Shown one piece after another: positions 1 through 11,495 of a stretch of 64,000 nt of DNA. The notes beneath the pieces are model-generated. The model made no database searches, was not told the origin of the DNA, and saw nothing but the letters and a program-made list of their open reading frames with translations. The DNA comes from Muricea muricata (taxonomy: Eukaryota; Cnidaria; Anthozoa; Malacalcyonacea; Plexauridae). The stretch's first letter is position 1. Each line of letters starts with the position of its first letter. The position numbers were made by a program, and so were the translations under genes. The stretch is from positions 49,671,379 through 49,735,378 of the forward strand of contig OY979716.1 of NCBI GenBank assembly GCA_963855995.1. The letters are read 5' to 3'.

Positions 1-776
1 GTCTCGGTGAATATTCCCTGATAATCACCTTGCCGTCGGCCAATAATTGTTAAATATTATATATACACAGCATATTTTGTCTTCGAACAGTGATTATATG
101 AAACTTTATATTCGCATTTTTTTTGTTAAGTTGTTTTTAGATTGTTTTGTGTTGACGATATCGATATTCATGCTTGTGACATTATAATATGGTTCAAGTA
201 CCTTCTAGCATGTAAAAGTCATGAGAAAAAGGTCATGAATGCATGCACAATTGTTGTTCAATAAATCGGGCGTTTAGACTAATACATTTGTTTGATTATT
301 GTCAGTTTTCGGGGTAAACAAATTAACATGATACTTTTGCCGATGTAAAAGGTCTAACATGAGACCACAATGTGGCATGGCCACATGGATGATTTTTGGT
401 GACAGTATATAATCGTGTTGACAGACCATAAAAACAATCAATTTGCTGACGAATATATGAATATGTGCCCGCTCCCCACCAATTATTGAGCTGGTACACG
501 ACTGGTCACAAAAGGAGCTCCGCATAGACAATATATTCTGCATGATATTCTCAAATTTTCTAATGTACAGTTATTACAACAAACAAATTAACAAAGTCAA
601 ACACCATAATGCAATTTCCATTGCGCACGTTGAAACATTATACAATTATTAATAAAGTCTAATGTTTCGTTTGAATTTTGTAGCTCACGGGCAAAACATT
701 TAGTACAAATCAAATGTCAATATTTTATAATGGAGTCTTGTACATCTTTTTACATTTATAATATACTAGTATATAT
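1..776. other. No gene seen; AT-rich flank
   Basis: I see no supported coding region or RNA gene here. The open frames are short and show no domain motif. The stretch is AT-rich and lies 3' of the Tc1-like transposase fragment, so it may include that element's tail. Confidence 0.4.
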
Positions 777-1349
777 TTACAATATAGATCCACAATGATG
801 AAAGAAATTTTGTGACATTGCAGGTGTGATAGACTGAAGAGCTTGAATAATTGCTACTTCAGTAAAATCAATTGAAAATTGTTCGTGATTTTTCAAATAC
901 GCCTTCGTTGTTCCGAACCAAAGTTCGCACGTATTGAATTCTGGGCTATACAGCGGTTGAAAGATCAAACTAACTCCTCTGTTGTCGAGCATGTGTTGCA
1001 AATGATTTTCGGCAAAATTGCCATGATAAAAGGGGCAGTTGTCCATTACAACTGTGTCGCCATTTGCCAACACTGGATTACCGTATTCATTCACAGTTTG
1101 CAAACTTTCTGCAAAGAACTCGATCATTTCAAGGCCGTTTGACGGCCCTGCATGAGTGTTGAAATTGTCTATGCAAAAACGGCTGTGAAGTAGATTAACT
1201 GTATAGGTACAGTCAGAAGCATAACGTTGTACTTCGATTGCACGTGATCCTTTCTTGCTATGTCCATAAATTCTGTTTGGGGTCGTTTTCACAACTGAAC
1301 TTTCAACAAAAAAGTGAATTGTTGATGGGTCCAATCCTGACATGTACAC
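777..1349 (-). pseudogene. Tc1/IS630-like transposase fragment (DDE_3 fold)
   Basis: This is the catalytic half of a Tc1/mariner-IS630 superfamily transposase, which cuts and pastes DNA through a DDE/D metal-binding triad. The second Asp is in VVMDNCPFYHG and the catalytic Glu in NTCELWF, preceded by the typical FQPLYSPEFN stretch. The segment corresponding to the first catalytic Asp reads IHFFVESS where related proteins have FFDESS, so the first Asp appears to be Val (codon at 1305-1307). The frame opens upstream with GTG, not ATG, and the N-terminal helix-turn-helix half is missing; a foldback repeat begins 60 bp away. I read it as a truncated, inactive copy. The family call is firm; the inactivity is inferred from the substitution and truncation. 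Confidence 0.8.
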
Positions 1350-1411
1350 TTTATACTAAAAGTATGTTATATGGCAATTTTTTGACAGAACCTAACTTTT
1401 TATGAATATAT

Positions 1412-1652
1412 TATTTCTCACTCACTGGGACTGTATCTAGTTCACCAAATTTAGCTAAAGAGGGAGCACGTAGCGCGACAATAAGCATACTGTTTTGCTA
1501 TATTAAAATTATTCTCACTCACTAGGACTGCATCTACTTCACCAAATTTAGCTAAAGCGCGAGCCCGAAGGGCGAGTAATGATTGTCGCGCTACGCGCTC
1601 CCTCTTTAGCTAAATTTGATGATGTAGATACAGTCCAAATGAGTGAGAAATA
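1412..1652. repeat. Foldback / MITE-like inverted repeat
   Basis: About 72-75 bp arms at 1412-1483 and 1578-1652 are inverted copies of each other with few mismatches (shared words include TTTAGCTAAAGAGGGAGC and GTAGCGCGACAAT). The spacer holds a third, direct copy of the outer arm at 1511-1557. No coding capacity. It sits between the Tc1-like fragment and the chromodomain remnant. Confidence 0.8.
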
Positions 1653-1778
1653 TGACAACCCAAGAATGACTCGATATTGATAGTTATTATAGGTATAGGG
1701 ATACACAAAACACAGGCTAGGGCAACGCGGTCCCATTGCTGTCTCGACATTTCGACCTTTAGGGTATCCTATAAAGCC

Positions 1779-2657
1779 ATGACCCAATCCGCAGTAGTAA
1801 AAAAGATGGCACCGTGTGGTGCAACCTGGGTAGATCGACATGTTCGACTTTTTTTTGTTCGACCTAGGAGTGCAAAGCCGAACATTTCCTATCGAGATAT
1901 GCACAATTTGAGCAATGTTCTTGTCTCGATAAAAAGAAAATATTTACCAAGAGCAAAAACAAGCACAACTCAGTATTTTGAGGCTGAAAGAATTGTTGAA
2001 AGAAGGGGTAGACGTGGCAAGGTATTGTAAATATATTATACAACTATTTTTTAGCAATTTTTTCCAGAACAAGATTTCTATTTTAACTTACTTTGAACAT
2101 TTATAAATATGTAATTTCTTAACAGAAAGAATACTAATTAAAATAGGTTGGCTGTCCAACTTGGCTATCTACATGGGAGCCAGAAGAAAACTTGAATACA
2201 ACTTTACTTTGGTATGTATAACGTACACAAAGATGTTTAACTGTTTCAATAATCAAACAAATTTAAGACTTCCAGTTTGGCGTATTACTATAGGGGCTAC
2301 CATTATCCAGACAGTATCAAAGAGATCGATGAATGCTGTCTGGCTTTTCACTTAGCTGTTAACCGAGGGTTGAAATCGTCAGGGGTTGATGCCCATGCTT
2401 ATACTCCATTCCGACTCGATGTGTGGCGATACTTTTCACGAGACAGGGGTAGAGGAATTGGACGTGGATCATATCTGTTGGAAAAGGAAGACTCCAACAG
2501 GTTTTCGAATTTACCAAGACATTGGTATTACATACTAAACCAGCACAGGGAGGGAATAACAGTGGATTTTCCAATTAAAGTGCGACCACTTCTTGGCAAG
2601 TCAGGAGTCAAAAATTTTATTGTTGATGCTAATTGTCACTTACTGAAGCACCAATAA
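1779..2657 (+). pseudogene. Decayed chromodomain protein gene
   Basis: A chromodomain (methyl-lysine reader fold, often carried by integrases and transposon proteins) is split over two exons. Exon one (to about 2021) ends with FEAERIVERRGRRGK before a GT donor. The next exon, after an AG at 2124-2125, contains GCPTWLSTWEPEENL, the C-terminal chromodomain hallmark, and ends at a GTATGT donor (about 2212). Between these halves the expected EYLVKW region contains in-frame TAA and TAG, so the copy is broken. A third segment (about 2277-2657) reads on with PFRLDVWRYFSRDRGRG and DFPIKVRPLLG, a region I associate with the same chromodomain proteins in cnidarians. The start at the ATG near 1779 is a guess. 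Confidence 0.65.
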
Positions 2658-2817
2658 CATATTCTGAAAAATTAAGTATATACTTTGTAAAAAAGGCATG
2701 TTATATTCACAGTGTATAAACAGACAGTATATTTGTTAAAATTGTTTAGAATATTTTAAATGTTATTAAATATTTTAAATGTTATTAAAAGCCATATATA
2801 TACTCAGTTATCTTGCC

Positions 2818-4585
2818 TTATGAGCCAGCATAAATTGCATCCCTCAAAGGTTGTCGAAGTTTATCCAACTTTCTTATTCGGGTTTTGATATTCATTTCTT
2901 TAAGTTTTGTTTTTATTGCTGCAAAACTCATTTCTTCAATGGTCATCTCATGTTCCCGTGAGACCACACTATAAAGTCGGGGCTTTTTTCTTCTTTCCTC
3001 TAATATGCCTGTGGTCCGAGGCTTGCGTTCAAACCCCTGTAAATCATCTAACCGTTTAACAGCCTGCAAACCATCTTTACAAGCATCAAACTTATTACTT
3101 TTGAGATGATAAAGTCTTCTTATCACATCATTGGTTTTTTCAACACCTTGACCAGTGAAACGTTTAATACCACCCAATGATAAAAAATATGGTACGTGCA
3201 TGGTAGCACATGATGTGTATGTAAGGACTGATGTCATTTTTGCTGTAACCTTTTTCAATGCCACTGAGGATTAGAAAAAGATTTACCCATTGTGTAGCCT
3301 AGAAGTTATTAATTCAAACAAAAAATCAATAAAACTAGGCAAAATGTATTGCTAACACAGTTCTCAAAAGATTTGATTGCCTACAATAAAACTTGCATAA
3401 CTTCCATAATGCAGGCTTGTCTTGCCAGTTGGAATTAAACAGACATCTCCTAACGTTATAGTAAATACAATATTTACCTGCTCAAAGAAAAAATCAATAC
3501 TTTCTTCAGTGGGGCTCCAGGAATTTAGAACATCATAGACCTTCGGAAAGTCCTTAAACAATTCAAATGCTTTGATTATTAATTCAAACAACTTTGATAA
3601 TGAGAATACGTAATACATCTTGTGTTCATATACAAAACATTACAAATGTAATCTAGCCTCTTCATTTTATCTTAGTAATCCCCCCCCCCGAAAATATAAA
3701 TTTGTGGGCGCAGACGCTAGATTGTGTTTGATTTGTATACAGTTAAAAATTGGACCATGGTTTATTGGTACAAGCAAGACCTGGAAGCAATTTTATGAAG
3801 CTCGAGCCTCAATCAAGAATCAAAATCTTATAGCGCAAAGTCAGCCACGTGGACATGTTATGCGAGAAATACTCAGATCAAGAAGTCCATTTGTATTTAT
3901 ACATGCCGGTGTATATGAACTTGCTGGCCGAACAAACTGTAAGTCATCATTGTTTTATGTATTTATAATAATTGCTGTAATCAGTAGTCTTGGCAAATCG
4001 CTGGTTGTGTTCCTATCTGCTGCGTGTGTGTTATGATCATAAAATTAAATATACCTGCCATATTTTAGTAACAGTGCTTAGAGTAGCAGAGGAAATATAT
4101 TCTTCAAAGTATTGTGGTAGACTTTTCAGCAGTTTCTTTTTATCCATCCCCATCAGGCTTGTCCAGTCGTATTTGTCAGTAGCATACCCATTTTCATCTG
4201 ACCTTAGCCATATGTTAAATGTGATACCACATTTCTTTATTGCCGTCAACATTCTATTTTGATACATGCCTTTCTCCAGGCATGAAAGCTTGTTCAAGCT
4301 TGGCTTCATGTTTTGCTTTTTGATTGAGCTCTGCGACATCTGATAAAAGACTTTCGCACCTCGCTTCGAGATTCTGGATCTGCTCGTGCAATTGGGTTTT
4401 TCCTCCTGTACGGTGTTTATTTCAGATAACAGCTTGCCTTCATTGTACACCTCATGTCGATGTATTGCCAAGTTCTTTATCCTTTGAAGGAGATTTGTTT
4501 GCTTATTTCCAGAAACTCCAAAGCGAGATTTGTATGCATTGTAGGACAGTTTTACCAAGCGTTTTTCTATACGACCTTTGGCCTC
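2818..4585 (-). CDS. Unnamed multi-exon gene with GQGVEK motif
   Basis: I do not know a name for this family. Three blocks on the minus strand look like exons of one gene. The 5' block (to 4055) ends ATATGGCAG before a GTATAT donor and includes a predicted coiled stretch followed by ITFNIWLRSDENGYATDKYD. The middle block (3618-3478) contains FPKVYDVLNSWSPTEES and ends CAG/GTAAAT. The 3' block (from about 3263 to the stop at 2818) contains the recognisable motif RFTGQGVEKTND and a basic tail. Similar GQGVEK-ND proteins are repeated in invertebrate genomes and look transposon-linked. Phases of the last junction do not fit perfectly, so exon ends are tentative, and the 5' end is not resolved. 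An open plus-strand stretch at 3700-3945 lies in the first intron and I give it no function. Confidence 0.5.
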
Positions 4586-4699
4586 ATCTTTTTAAAAGCA
4601 GCCAGGTTTAGCTTGGGAAAGATGCAGAAGATCGACGTAGGGTATAGGAAGTTTTTTATCAACTTTTATTTTGCGCTATTGCAATAAAATTTCTACCGG

Positions 4700-5685
4700 T
4701 ATGCTGTACGTAAGAAATACTTCCTTAGAGTCATGTCTACAAACATAATTCAAACAGCCTTCAGAGGAAAATGCGATTGATGACTTGAACTTTAGACAAT
4801 CTTTTATATTTAATACGTCTGACATATTTGAGAAAAGCCATCGAATCAATATTTTGCGGGAAAACTTTGAATTACCTGTGATTTTTGCTTTATACTGATG
4901 TGGTCAGCGTTTCTCAGCGCTAAAATATGCTCGAGGCTGTCGACTACGAAAACAAAATTTTGAAATACGGATTCTCTAGTTTTTCAGCTTTATTTTGTCA
5001 ATGATTTGCCTTTGTATTTTGCAAGTTATAACTTTTCAAACTTTTTGTAACCTGAAGTAAGTTGATTATGTTTGTTGAAGTGGCCAAAAGTTTATTTTTA
5101 ATTGCAAAAAGGAAATGTACATATCACTCTGAACACTAGACTTAAAACGTACAGTTGATGTATTCAAATAGAGTATCCTAACTTCACAATTTAATTTGTC
5201 CATTTCGCTATTATTATTTAAGCTCGTATTTTTGGCATAATCAGCGAATTTCTGAGTAGCGTATATGTAATTTTATATAGCGTGGGCTAGCTTCAGGAGC
5301 AGTAAAATTTTGCATCGAAAAAGGAAATGTGAATTTTAAATTTTGGTGATTGAGCCTTATATTTGTAGTTGGCTTACACATTTCTGTCTTTCATATCAAC
5401 TTCACAACTGGCTTTGTGATGTTTTTTATTTAAAGGAAATCGCGTAAATCTAGATGTTTTCCCAATAATTTTATTATTAATCTGCGCACACTTAGAGAGG
5501 TTGGTACGAGTATTTTCGGTAAGAGCGGTTACGATTTCTGGCCATGGCTGATTTGTAATATAGTTATTGTTGTTGTCTATCTTTAAGAATCAACACATAT
5601 ATTAATTTTGGATGGGACAAACTGTTACTAAAAGATCCAGAAGGAAAAATACAAAACAAATAGCGAAAACAAAACCAAAATGCAC
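4700..5685. other. No gene seen between 4.7 and 5.7 kb
   Basis: AT-rich sequence with no open frame showing a recognisable domain. It should contain the upstream end of the YqaJ-bearing element, but I could not find matching terminal inverted repeats here and beyond 9.06 kb. Confidence 0.35.
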
Positions 5686-5689
5686 AAGA

Positions 5690-7160
5690 GTAACTTGTTG
5701 AAAAATTTCTCGAGGGTGAAAGCATCCCGCCAGACAGCTGGACAACGTCTTTGGAGCATGTTCCCCAAATTAAACATTCAGTTGTCGAAGATTTTTTTAA
5801 CAATATAGACGACAAGAGACACTTGCCTGACGGATATGCTTTTTCAAAACGAAAAAATTTGAAACGTCCGGGAAACCTCTACGGATTAATCTCTTACCTG
5901 GCAACAATATATTCTTGTTAGAAGCTCACACAAGACCCGCAATGAAGCAAGCGAAAGACATATCTTCTGGAGCTGGTATTTATTCGTGTATTGTTGTGTT
6001 TAACAAGCAGACCGGTGAAATTATAGCTGCACGAGATAGGTCGTGTGCAGCAGGAAAATGAGGATACTGTAAACATGTAGCTGCTCTGTGCTACAAACTT
6101 GTAGAGGCCAGAAAGCTCTTAGTTCTACAGACATCAAACAGCTATGGAGAATTCCATCTTTAAAAGCGCAACAAGATCCGGAAAAAGAGTTGATGAAGAG
6201 AAAGCCTCTTCAGGAGATAAAATTTGAAAAACATCTTCTTACCCACGATCAATAGGGAGGAAGAAAAAGAAGACTTCCTCAAGAGGTGAGCAACTCCTAT
6301 AATAGTTCAAGGCCTGCTGGTGAGCCAGATATTGATTGTAAACATGTTGATGAATTCAGAGAGGAATTGAAGAAATCAAAGGTGCCATACATAGTTACCA
6401 AATCGATTCACCTTAACCAATCCAACCCCAATCAATCCAACCCTCCATGTGCACGGTTATCCACAATTATGGAAAATGTATTTGGTTGTACTACAAGTAG
6501 TGTAGATAAAAAAATTGTAAAACAGAGATCAGAGGAATGGTTCAAAGAGAGAACAGGAAAGGTTACCTCCAGTAAGGCTCCTGCTGCTACTGGATTGTAT
6601 GGCAGTAAAACATTTATACAAACATGGGAATGCTTCAAAAACAATAAAGAAGAACCATCAAAACATTTTAGAAACTTTGAGAGAGGTGTTCAATTTGAGG
6701 ATTCAGCAGCAAACTGCTTTAGTATCGAAAGTGGAGCAACGTTATGGGAGTGTGGAATTTTTGTGCTTGTATCTGACAATCGATTTGCTGCCTCTCCAAA
6801 TAGAGTGTTTCAGGGGGAAACCTGTTCAGAACTGACAAATGTTAGAACTAAACAAAAAATTAAACTCACTGGACGGTGTTCATTAGAAATCAAAACTCGG
6901 GCTGAGGGACAAAGTGAGCCCCTCATGTCAGAGTCACTGCTGCACATGTTTGCCAGGTCCAACTTCAAATGAAGTGCACAGAAATGGAACATACTATTCT
7001 TCAATCATATGTTCCAGAGACTGAAAAATCTAAGTTTTTGGAGTTGTGTACTTCTGCATTTAACAGCAATGCATTAAAATTTGAATCTTTCTTACAGATG
7101 AGGCAGCTTGCAAGTACTATTGCCAAGGACTGCCGAGAAATTTCCTTTGAAAAAGTTTAA
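5690..7160 (+). pseudogene. YqaJ-like exonuclease with SWIM zinc finger
   Basis: The product belongs to the lambda-exonuclease/YqaJ nuclease family. A SWIM-type zinc finger lies near 6030-6110 (RSCAAGK, then GYCKHVAALCYKL), interrupted by an in-frame TGA at 6057-6061. The nuclease domain follows at 6480-7160: QRSEEWFKERTGKVTSSKA at the front, an acidic FERGVQFEDSAA helix, FAASPNRVF in place of the usual ASPDG, and LEIKTRAEG as the E-x-K active-site strand. After about 6910 the sequence moves to another frame, which reads AAHVCQVQLQM, the expected next YqaJ strand. The gene therefore has at least one frameshift and one stop. It converges on the THAP/DDE transposase at 7.6-9.06 kb, an arrangement known for ISL2EU-type transposons. 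Confidence 0.75.
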
Positions 7161-7610
7161 ACCAGTTTTTACTCGACATCAGTAGAATTACTTAACACAT
7201 ACCATTATACAACATTTCCAATAAATCGTTATTCAATATTTTACTAATGAGAAATTAAATTTTCATTTTTTAAATTCATTATTGTACAAACATTCACATT
7301 ATAGTACATTTTTGTATTAAATTATATTACAAATTTTATTTATAACTTATAAAAATTAAATTCTAACAGCACAGCAACTGCTTTTGATAAATTTTAAAAA
7401 AATTGCCAGTAACAAAGCGGTTGTTGCGATACATATATGTTGAATTCATTTGACTGAGGATTTTACCCATGAAAATTCAACATGAAACAGACCTTCCTTG
7501 CAAGTTCTCAGAAAAAAAAACTTGCAAGTGTTAAGCAAAATCAGACAAGCTGAAGGCAAGACCCCCCCCCCCCGAAAAAAACAGTGTCATTTCTTTATGT
7601 ACCTGTACAC
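7161..7610. other. Intergenic spacer between convergent genes
   Basis: Short AT-rich spacer between the 3' ends of the nuclease and transposase genes, with a 12-14 nt C run near 7562. No gene seen. Confidence 0.5.
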
Positions 7611-9056
7611 TCATTCCTCATTCATTTCATCTGGCAGTTCACTGCTGTAGTTAACAAGAGAAGGTAAAAAGGCAGTCAGCCAGCAGCACACTTTCCACAG
7701 CTTTGAGATCTGGTGTATATATCGAATTGACCCTTGAATAGCTCTTTCCACATGTACCCTAACCTGAGAGTTCTTTTCATTATCCATGTCCTGCTCTTCA
7801 GTAAATATCTTTTTCTTCGATAGTTTTTCTGGGATTTCTACAATAACTCCATAGCCATCAAGAATATGCTGCACCATGAATCCTTTGTCAGCAAGCCATC
7901 TATCCCCTACTTGGGCAAGGGAAAGGATTCTACTGTCTTTCACAATCTCCTCATCAGATTTACTTCCAGGAAAAATATCAGAGACAAACACTGAAAGTAG
8001 AAGAGGTGAAAGTGCAATCAGTCCCTTCCCTGTGTTGTGTCCTTTATATTCAGACCAGGTGCAACTCTGTTGTATAATTTGTGAGGATTTTTCGATGAAA
8101 ATCTCGGTACAGTCAATGTTAAGATAGACATCTTCATAAATTCATAATCAGGCTCAAAGCACTTCGGCAAATTTTCTTTCATGGTCGGTTAAAAAACTCA
8201 GCTGTCCAAGACAGTAACATAAACGGTCTATCCAAGTGACAAAAATCTGTGATACTTCCAGCTGTGTAATGTTATGTCTGTCCGTAAGGTCTCTTTCCAG
8301 CAAATCGAGACGTAACCTTGTCAAAGTAAGGAATAGTTCATCGATTAAACACATATTCCTTGGTCTTCCTCTCGAAACAACGTATGAAAGGTGTTTAGCT
8401 GCATTTGTATAGTCGTTATAGTAGTTGAGACTAAATCCTGGCCGTGGTTTGACAAAATTGTATAACGAAACAAATGTTGCATAACCAGGAAGTCCAGTGT
8501 AAAATCTCATGTCTGAGTCACTCGCCATAAATCTTCGCGCGCCAAATCTTTCTATCTCTCTACGATCTTCCAGCTCGCTTATTCGTTTCCTCAAATCACC
8601 GATCTCTTCTCCACATTGGCAGGTATTCTCTGTTAGTAGTTATTTGCCGCTATCTGTCTGAATGTTTGAATTAAATTCTCGCTATTTATTTCAAGTGACT
8701 TATGGTTGTCCGCTTCGCTTTGGATTTTCTCTTCCTTCGAGCACGCTATGTTTACATTTTCCGTCGGCTGGTTGCACGATACCGTCGTCGTATGACCTTT
8801 AGGTTTTAGCAAGTTTGAAATATCAACTGGCCAAACTATCTGATCAGTTTTTTTATCCTTCCGGGGAAAAATGGCTGGGATATCTTTATCTCGATTGTAG
8901 TGACCTTGAGGGAAATGTGCACTGCATACACCGTCGCTTGCCTGCCAGTGGTAGTCCATTGTTCGTGTTTTTAAAGCCACAATCCATTTTCGCTTCGGGA
9001 AGAAAACGTCAGGTTCTTGTGTATCCAGCTCGTATTTGAAATTGTCGAAAGACGTT
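7611..9056 (-). pseudogene. THAP-domain DDE_Tnp_4 transposase (ISL2EU-like)
   Basis: Domain order from the 5' side (high coordinates): part of a THAP DNA-binding zinc finger (KRKWIVALKT, then GVCSAHF and the DIPAIFP box, about 9050-8860); a linker; the helical N-terminal region with RFYTGLPGYATF (about 8520); and the DDE_Tnp_4 core. Catalytic positions are visible: Asp in LNIDCTEIFIEK (about 8100), Asp in RWLADKGF (about 7890) and Glu in VRVHVERAI (about 7740). The first Cys pair of the THAP finger is missing, so a 5' exon was lost or lies unseen upstream. The frame changes near 8130 and near 8620, either by frameshift or small introns. With the YqaJ gene it makes a two-gene ISL2EU-like transposon. 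Confidence 0.75.
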
Positions 9057-9059
9057 TTG

Positions 9060-10129
9060 GTGATCTAGGTCTAAATGTATCAAATGGGCCAATTTGAAAA
9101 TCGTGACTGATATGTGAAATACAGCCGAAAAACCTGTCTTGTAGACATTCATGTACATAATGTATTTACGAAAATGCCTCTTAACCTAAAGGCAGGCTCT
9201 TATAGTGCGATGTTGTACTCATATCACCAACATGCTTTGCTTTTGATATAATTTGCCATTAAATTTAGGCTAATTAAATGTCCAAAGTTCTGGTTATGGC
9301 ATATTGGTGCTTTATAATGAAACAGGCCTTCGCTGTCAACAAAATATTAAATGCATATATTCAATTTCTATATATTTCTTACGTTTCTATTTATTTATCA
9401 TTGAACGGATCGTTATAAAAGTAAGAGAAACTTATACATACTGTATACTTTAGTTACTCTACTATCTTTGTTGAGAGGATCATGATCAAAGTTTCTCCTA
9501 TTTAAAGTCTCTCAGGGTAGATACGTTGAGAAAACGATAGCGATTAATTCTGTTGTATTTTTTGAGGAATATAGGACGTGCAAATATAGGGATTGCAAAG
9601 ATTTTGCCGTAAAGATATACATTTAGTATAAACTAGTATTCGAACCCAACAAGTTACCTTTTAGTTATGATAAAGGTTAATGCTGTTTTAAATTGTTTTT
9701 TTCTTGAAATGAGTTGAGATTCCTAGGGCTGGTGATACATGCCGCATACATTTCCACGTGATAATTACGTGAAGTAAAATACCATAATGTAACAACTTTT
9801 CCCTGCACTGTAAAATTGCTGTTCGCTGTACGTACTCAACTCAAGCAGATAACACGGTAGAATTCATATTCTTGGCCAGAAATAATGGACACGCATGCAC
9901 ACAACGCTTAGTGAATAAGCAACAATTTGATCAAACTTTTCTGTTGAAACTCATAGGAGTTACATTAGGAAAATGACAAAAAAACAGTTCACACACAGTT
10001 TTAAAGTTATGTCTGTTTCAATCGGATATAAACAAAATAAAACACATACATTCGAAATAATATAAAACAATTTTGATAAATGTTACGATTCTTGCGGTTT
10101 TCAACATGAAACCACAGACCGCTACTATA
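9060..10129. other. No gene seen
   Basis: About 1.07 kb of AT-rich sequence without an open frame carrying a recognisable motif and without an obvious repeat. It may contain the outer end of the ISL2EU-like element. Confidence 0.35.
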
Positions 10130-10514
10130 CAGGGTGAGTAAAAAAAAACTGATGGTCTAATTTCAAATTCAAATTAGCTGTGAATTTCATTAGGGTGTAT
10201 TCCCATGGGTGTGTAGTGATGTCTTGTTTCTGACTTTGCTTTGTTTCTGACAATTCCTGCACGGCTAAAATTATGCATTTTAACTTCCAATCATGGGAAT
10301 TAGATTTTGTTTTAGATCAACGTCTGCCAAATTGCAAGAATGCAATGCTGCTAGTTTGAATTTCAATAGCATCAGTTTTTTTACTCATCCTGCACCGCGC
10401 ACCCATAGTGACGATCTGTTCCCTGTATACCTATGGGAATACTTAAAGTTCCGTAATGAAATTTGCAGCTAATTTGAATTTGAAAGGGCATCAGGTCTTT
10501 TTTTACTCACCCTG
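10130..10514. mobile_element. Mariner-type MITE with CAGGGTGAGTAAAA ends
   Basis: A 385-bp non-coding element. The left end reads CAGGGTGAGTAAAAAAAA and the right end is its inverted match (TTTTTTTACTCACCCTG). Homology between the two arms extends inward past ATTCAAATTAGCTG and TATTCCCAT. It is flanked by TA on both sides (10,128-10,129 and 10,515-10,516), as expected for Tc1/mariner insertion. A further TTTTTTACTCATCCTG near 10,376 suggests a nested or internally duplicated arm. Confidence 0.85.
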
Positions 10515-10516
10515 TA

Positions 10517-11495
10517 TAGGAAGCGGCATAATGGCTAACTAAAAATTGCCTAACGATCTCTTCAAGCCACTCAAATATCATGGGTTCATAAAGCGGTTCG
10601 GTTTCAATGGAATTTGAAGAGAGTAGGAATGTCATTGATGCTTCGTATTATGCATTATTCTTCTCCATTTGTCGATCTTGTGGTTTTCATCCTTCAAAAT
10701 AGCCTATTTTTGTTGATTGCTAGAGTGTTCGATTCATCAAGGTTCAATAAATCTCAGGTTTTGATGATCTCAGTTTGTGCGAGAGTAAGCAAAAATATCC
10801 AACATGTACTATCTGTTTTCAAAACTTCAAGTGATGATCTTAACACCTTGTCAACTGGTACTCGTCGATTTATGTTTCTTAGCAGGGTCATGCAGTTTTT
10901 AAGGTCGCAAGGTTAGTGTAGGTTCATGCACATTGTAAATATTTGCAGTGGTGAAGTTAATCACGAAGGTCTTTGCTCAGCAAAGTACTGCATTATATTT
11001 GCTTGAATTCGTCGACATCGAGTTATTCTTGCTTGCAATTTAGCCAATGAATGCAATGAAGGTGGCATGACAATCTGCACGGCCAAAAAAAGATGTCAAC
11101 TGCACAAAACTTGTGCACTTAAGCAGATGTAATTACGCCTAATCCCAATTAAATTAATAGTGAAAGCTGTCATCAATCAGAGTTTGTTAACAGTCGAGGT
11201 ATAAGAAACAGGCATGTGGCCTTCAGTTAAATATTGAGAAATAAGTTAGCAGTGATGGCCTGAAATGAGATAGCACCATGATTGAAAATGCCAGAACACG
11301 CAGCATGGCAGAAGACCTCAACAGCGACCGGACTTAGTCGAATTAACCTTCCAGCAAAACATAACTGCATCTTTCTTGCGACATAAACGTTTCTGCTGAC
11401 ATTTCCCTAATATACTTCATGCATACAAAAACACGATAACTATACTAAACTTGTTTTAGTTATACCATACTGCAGTAAAAGCTAAAGATTGAATT
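10517..11495. other. No supported gene
   Basis: A 100-codon open frame at 10,614-10,916 (+) shows no motif and begins in ordinary AT-rich sequence, so I leave it out. Nothing else is recognisable. Confidence 0.35.

Noticed and set aside
274-543. 89-codon open frame on the minus strand
   Set aside because: No motif, no neighbouring exon, ordinary AT-rich composition; likely chance.
10614-10916. 100-codon open frame on the plus strand
   Set aside because: Hydrophobic but without a domain, splice signals or partner; not supported as a gene.
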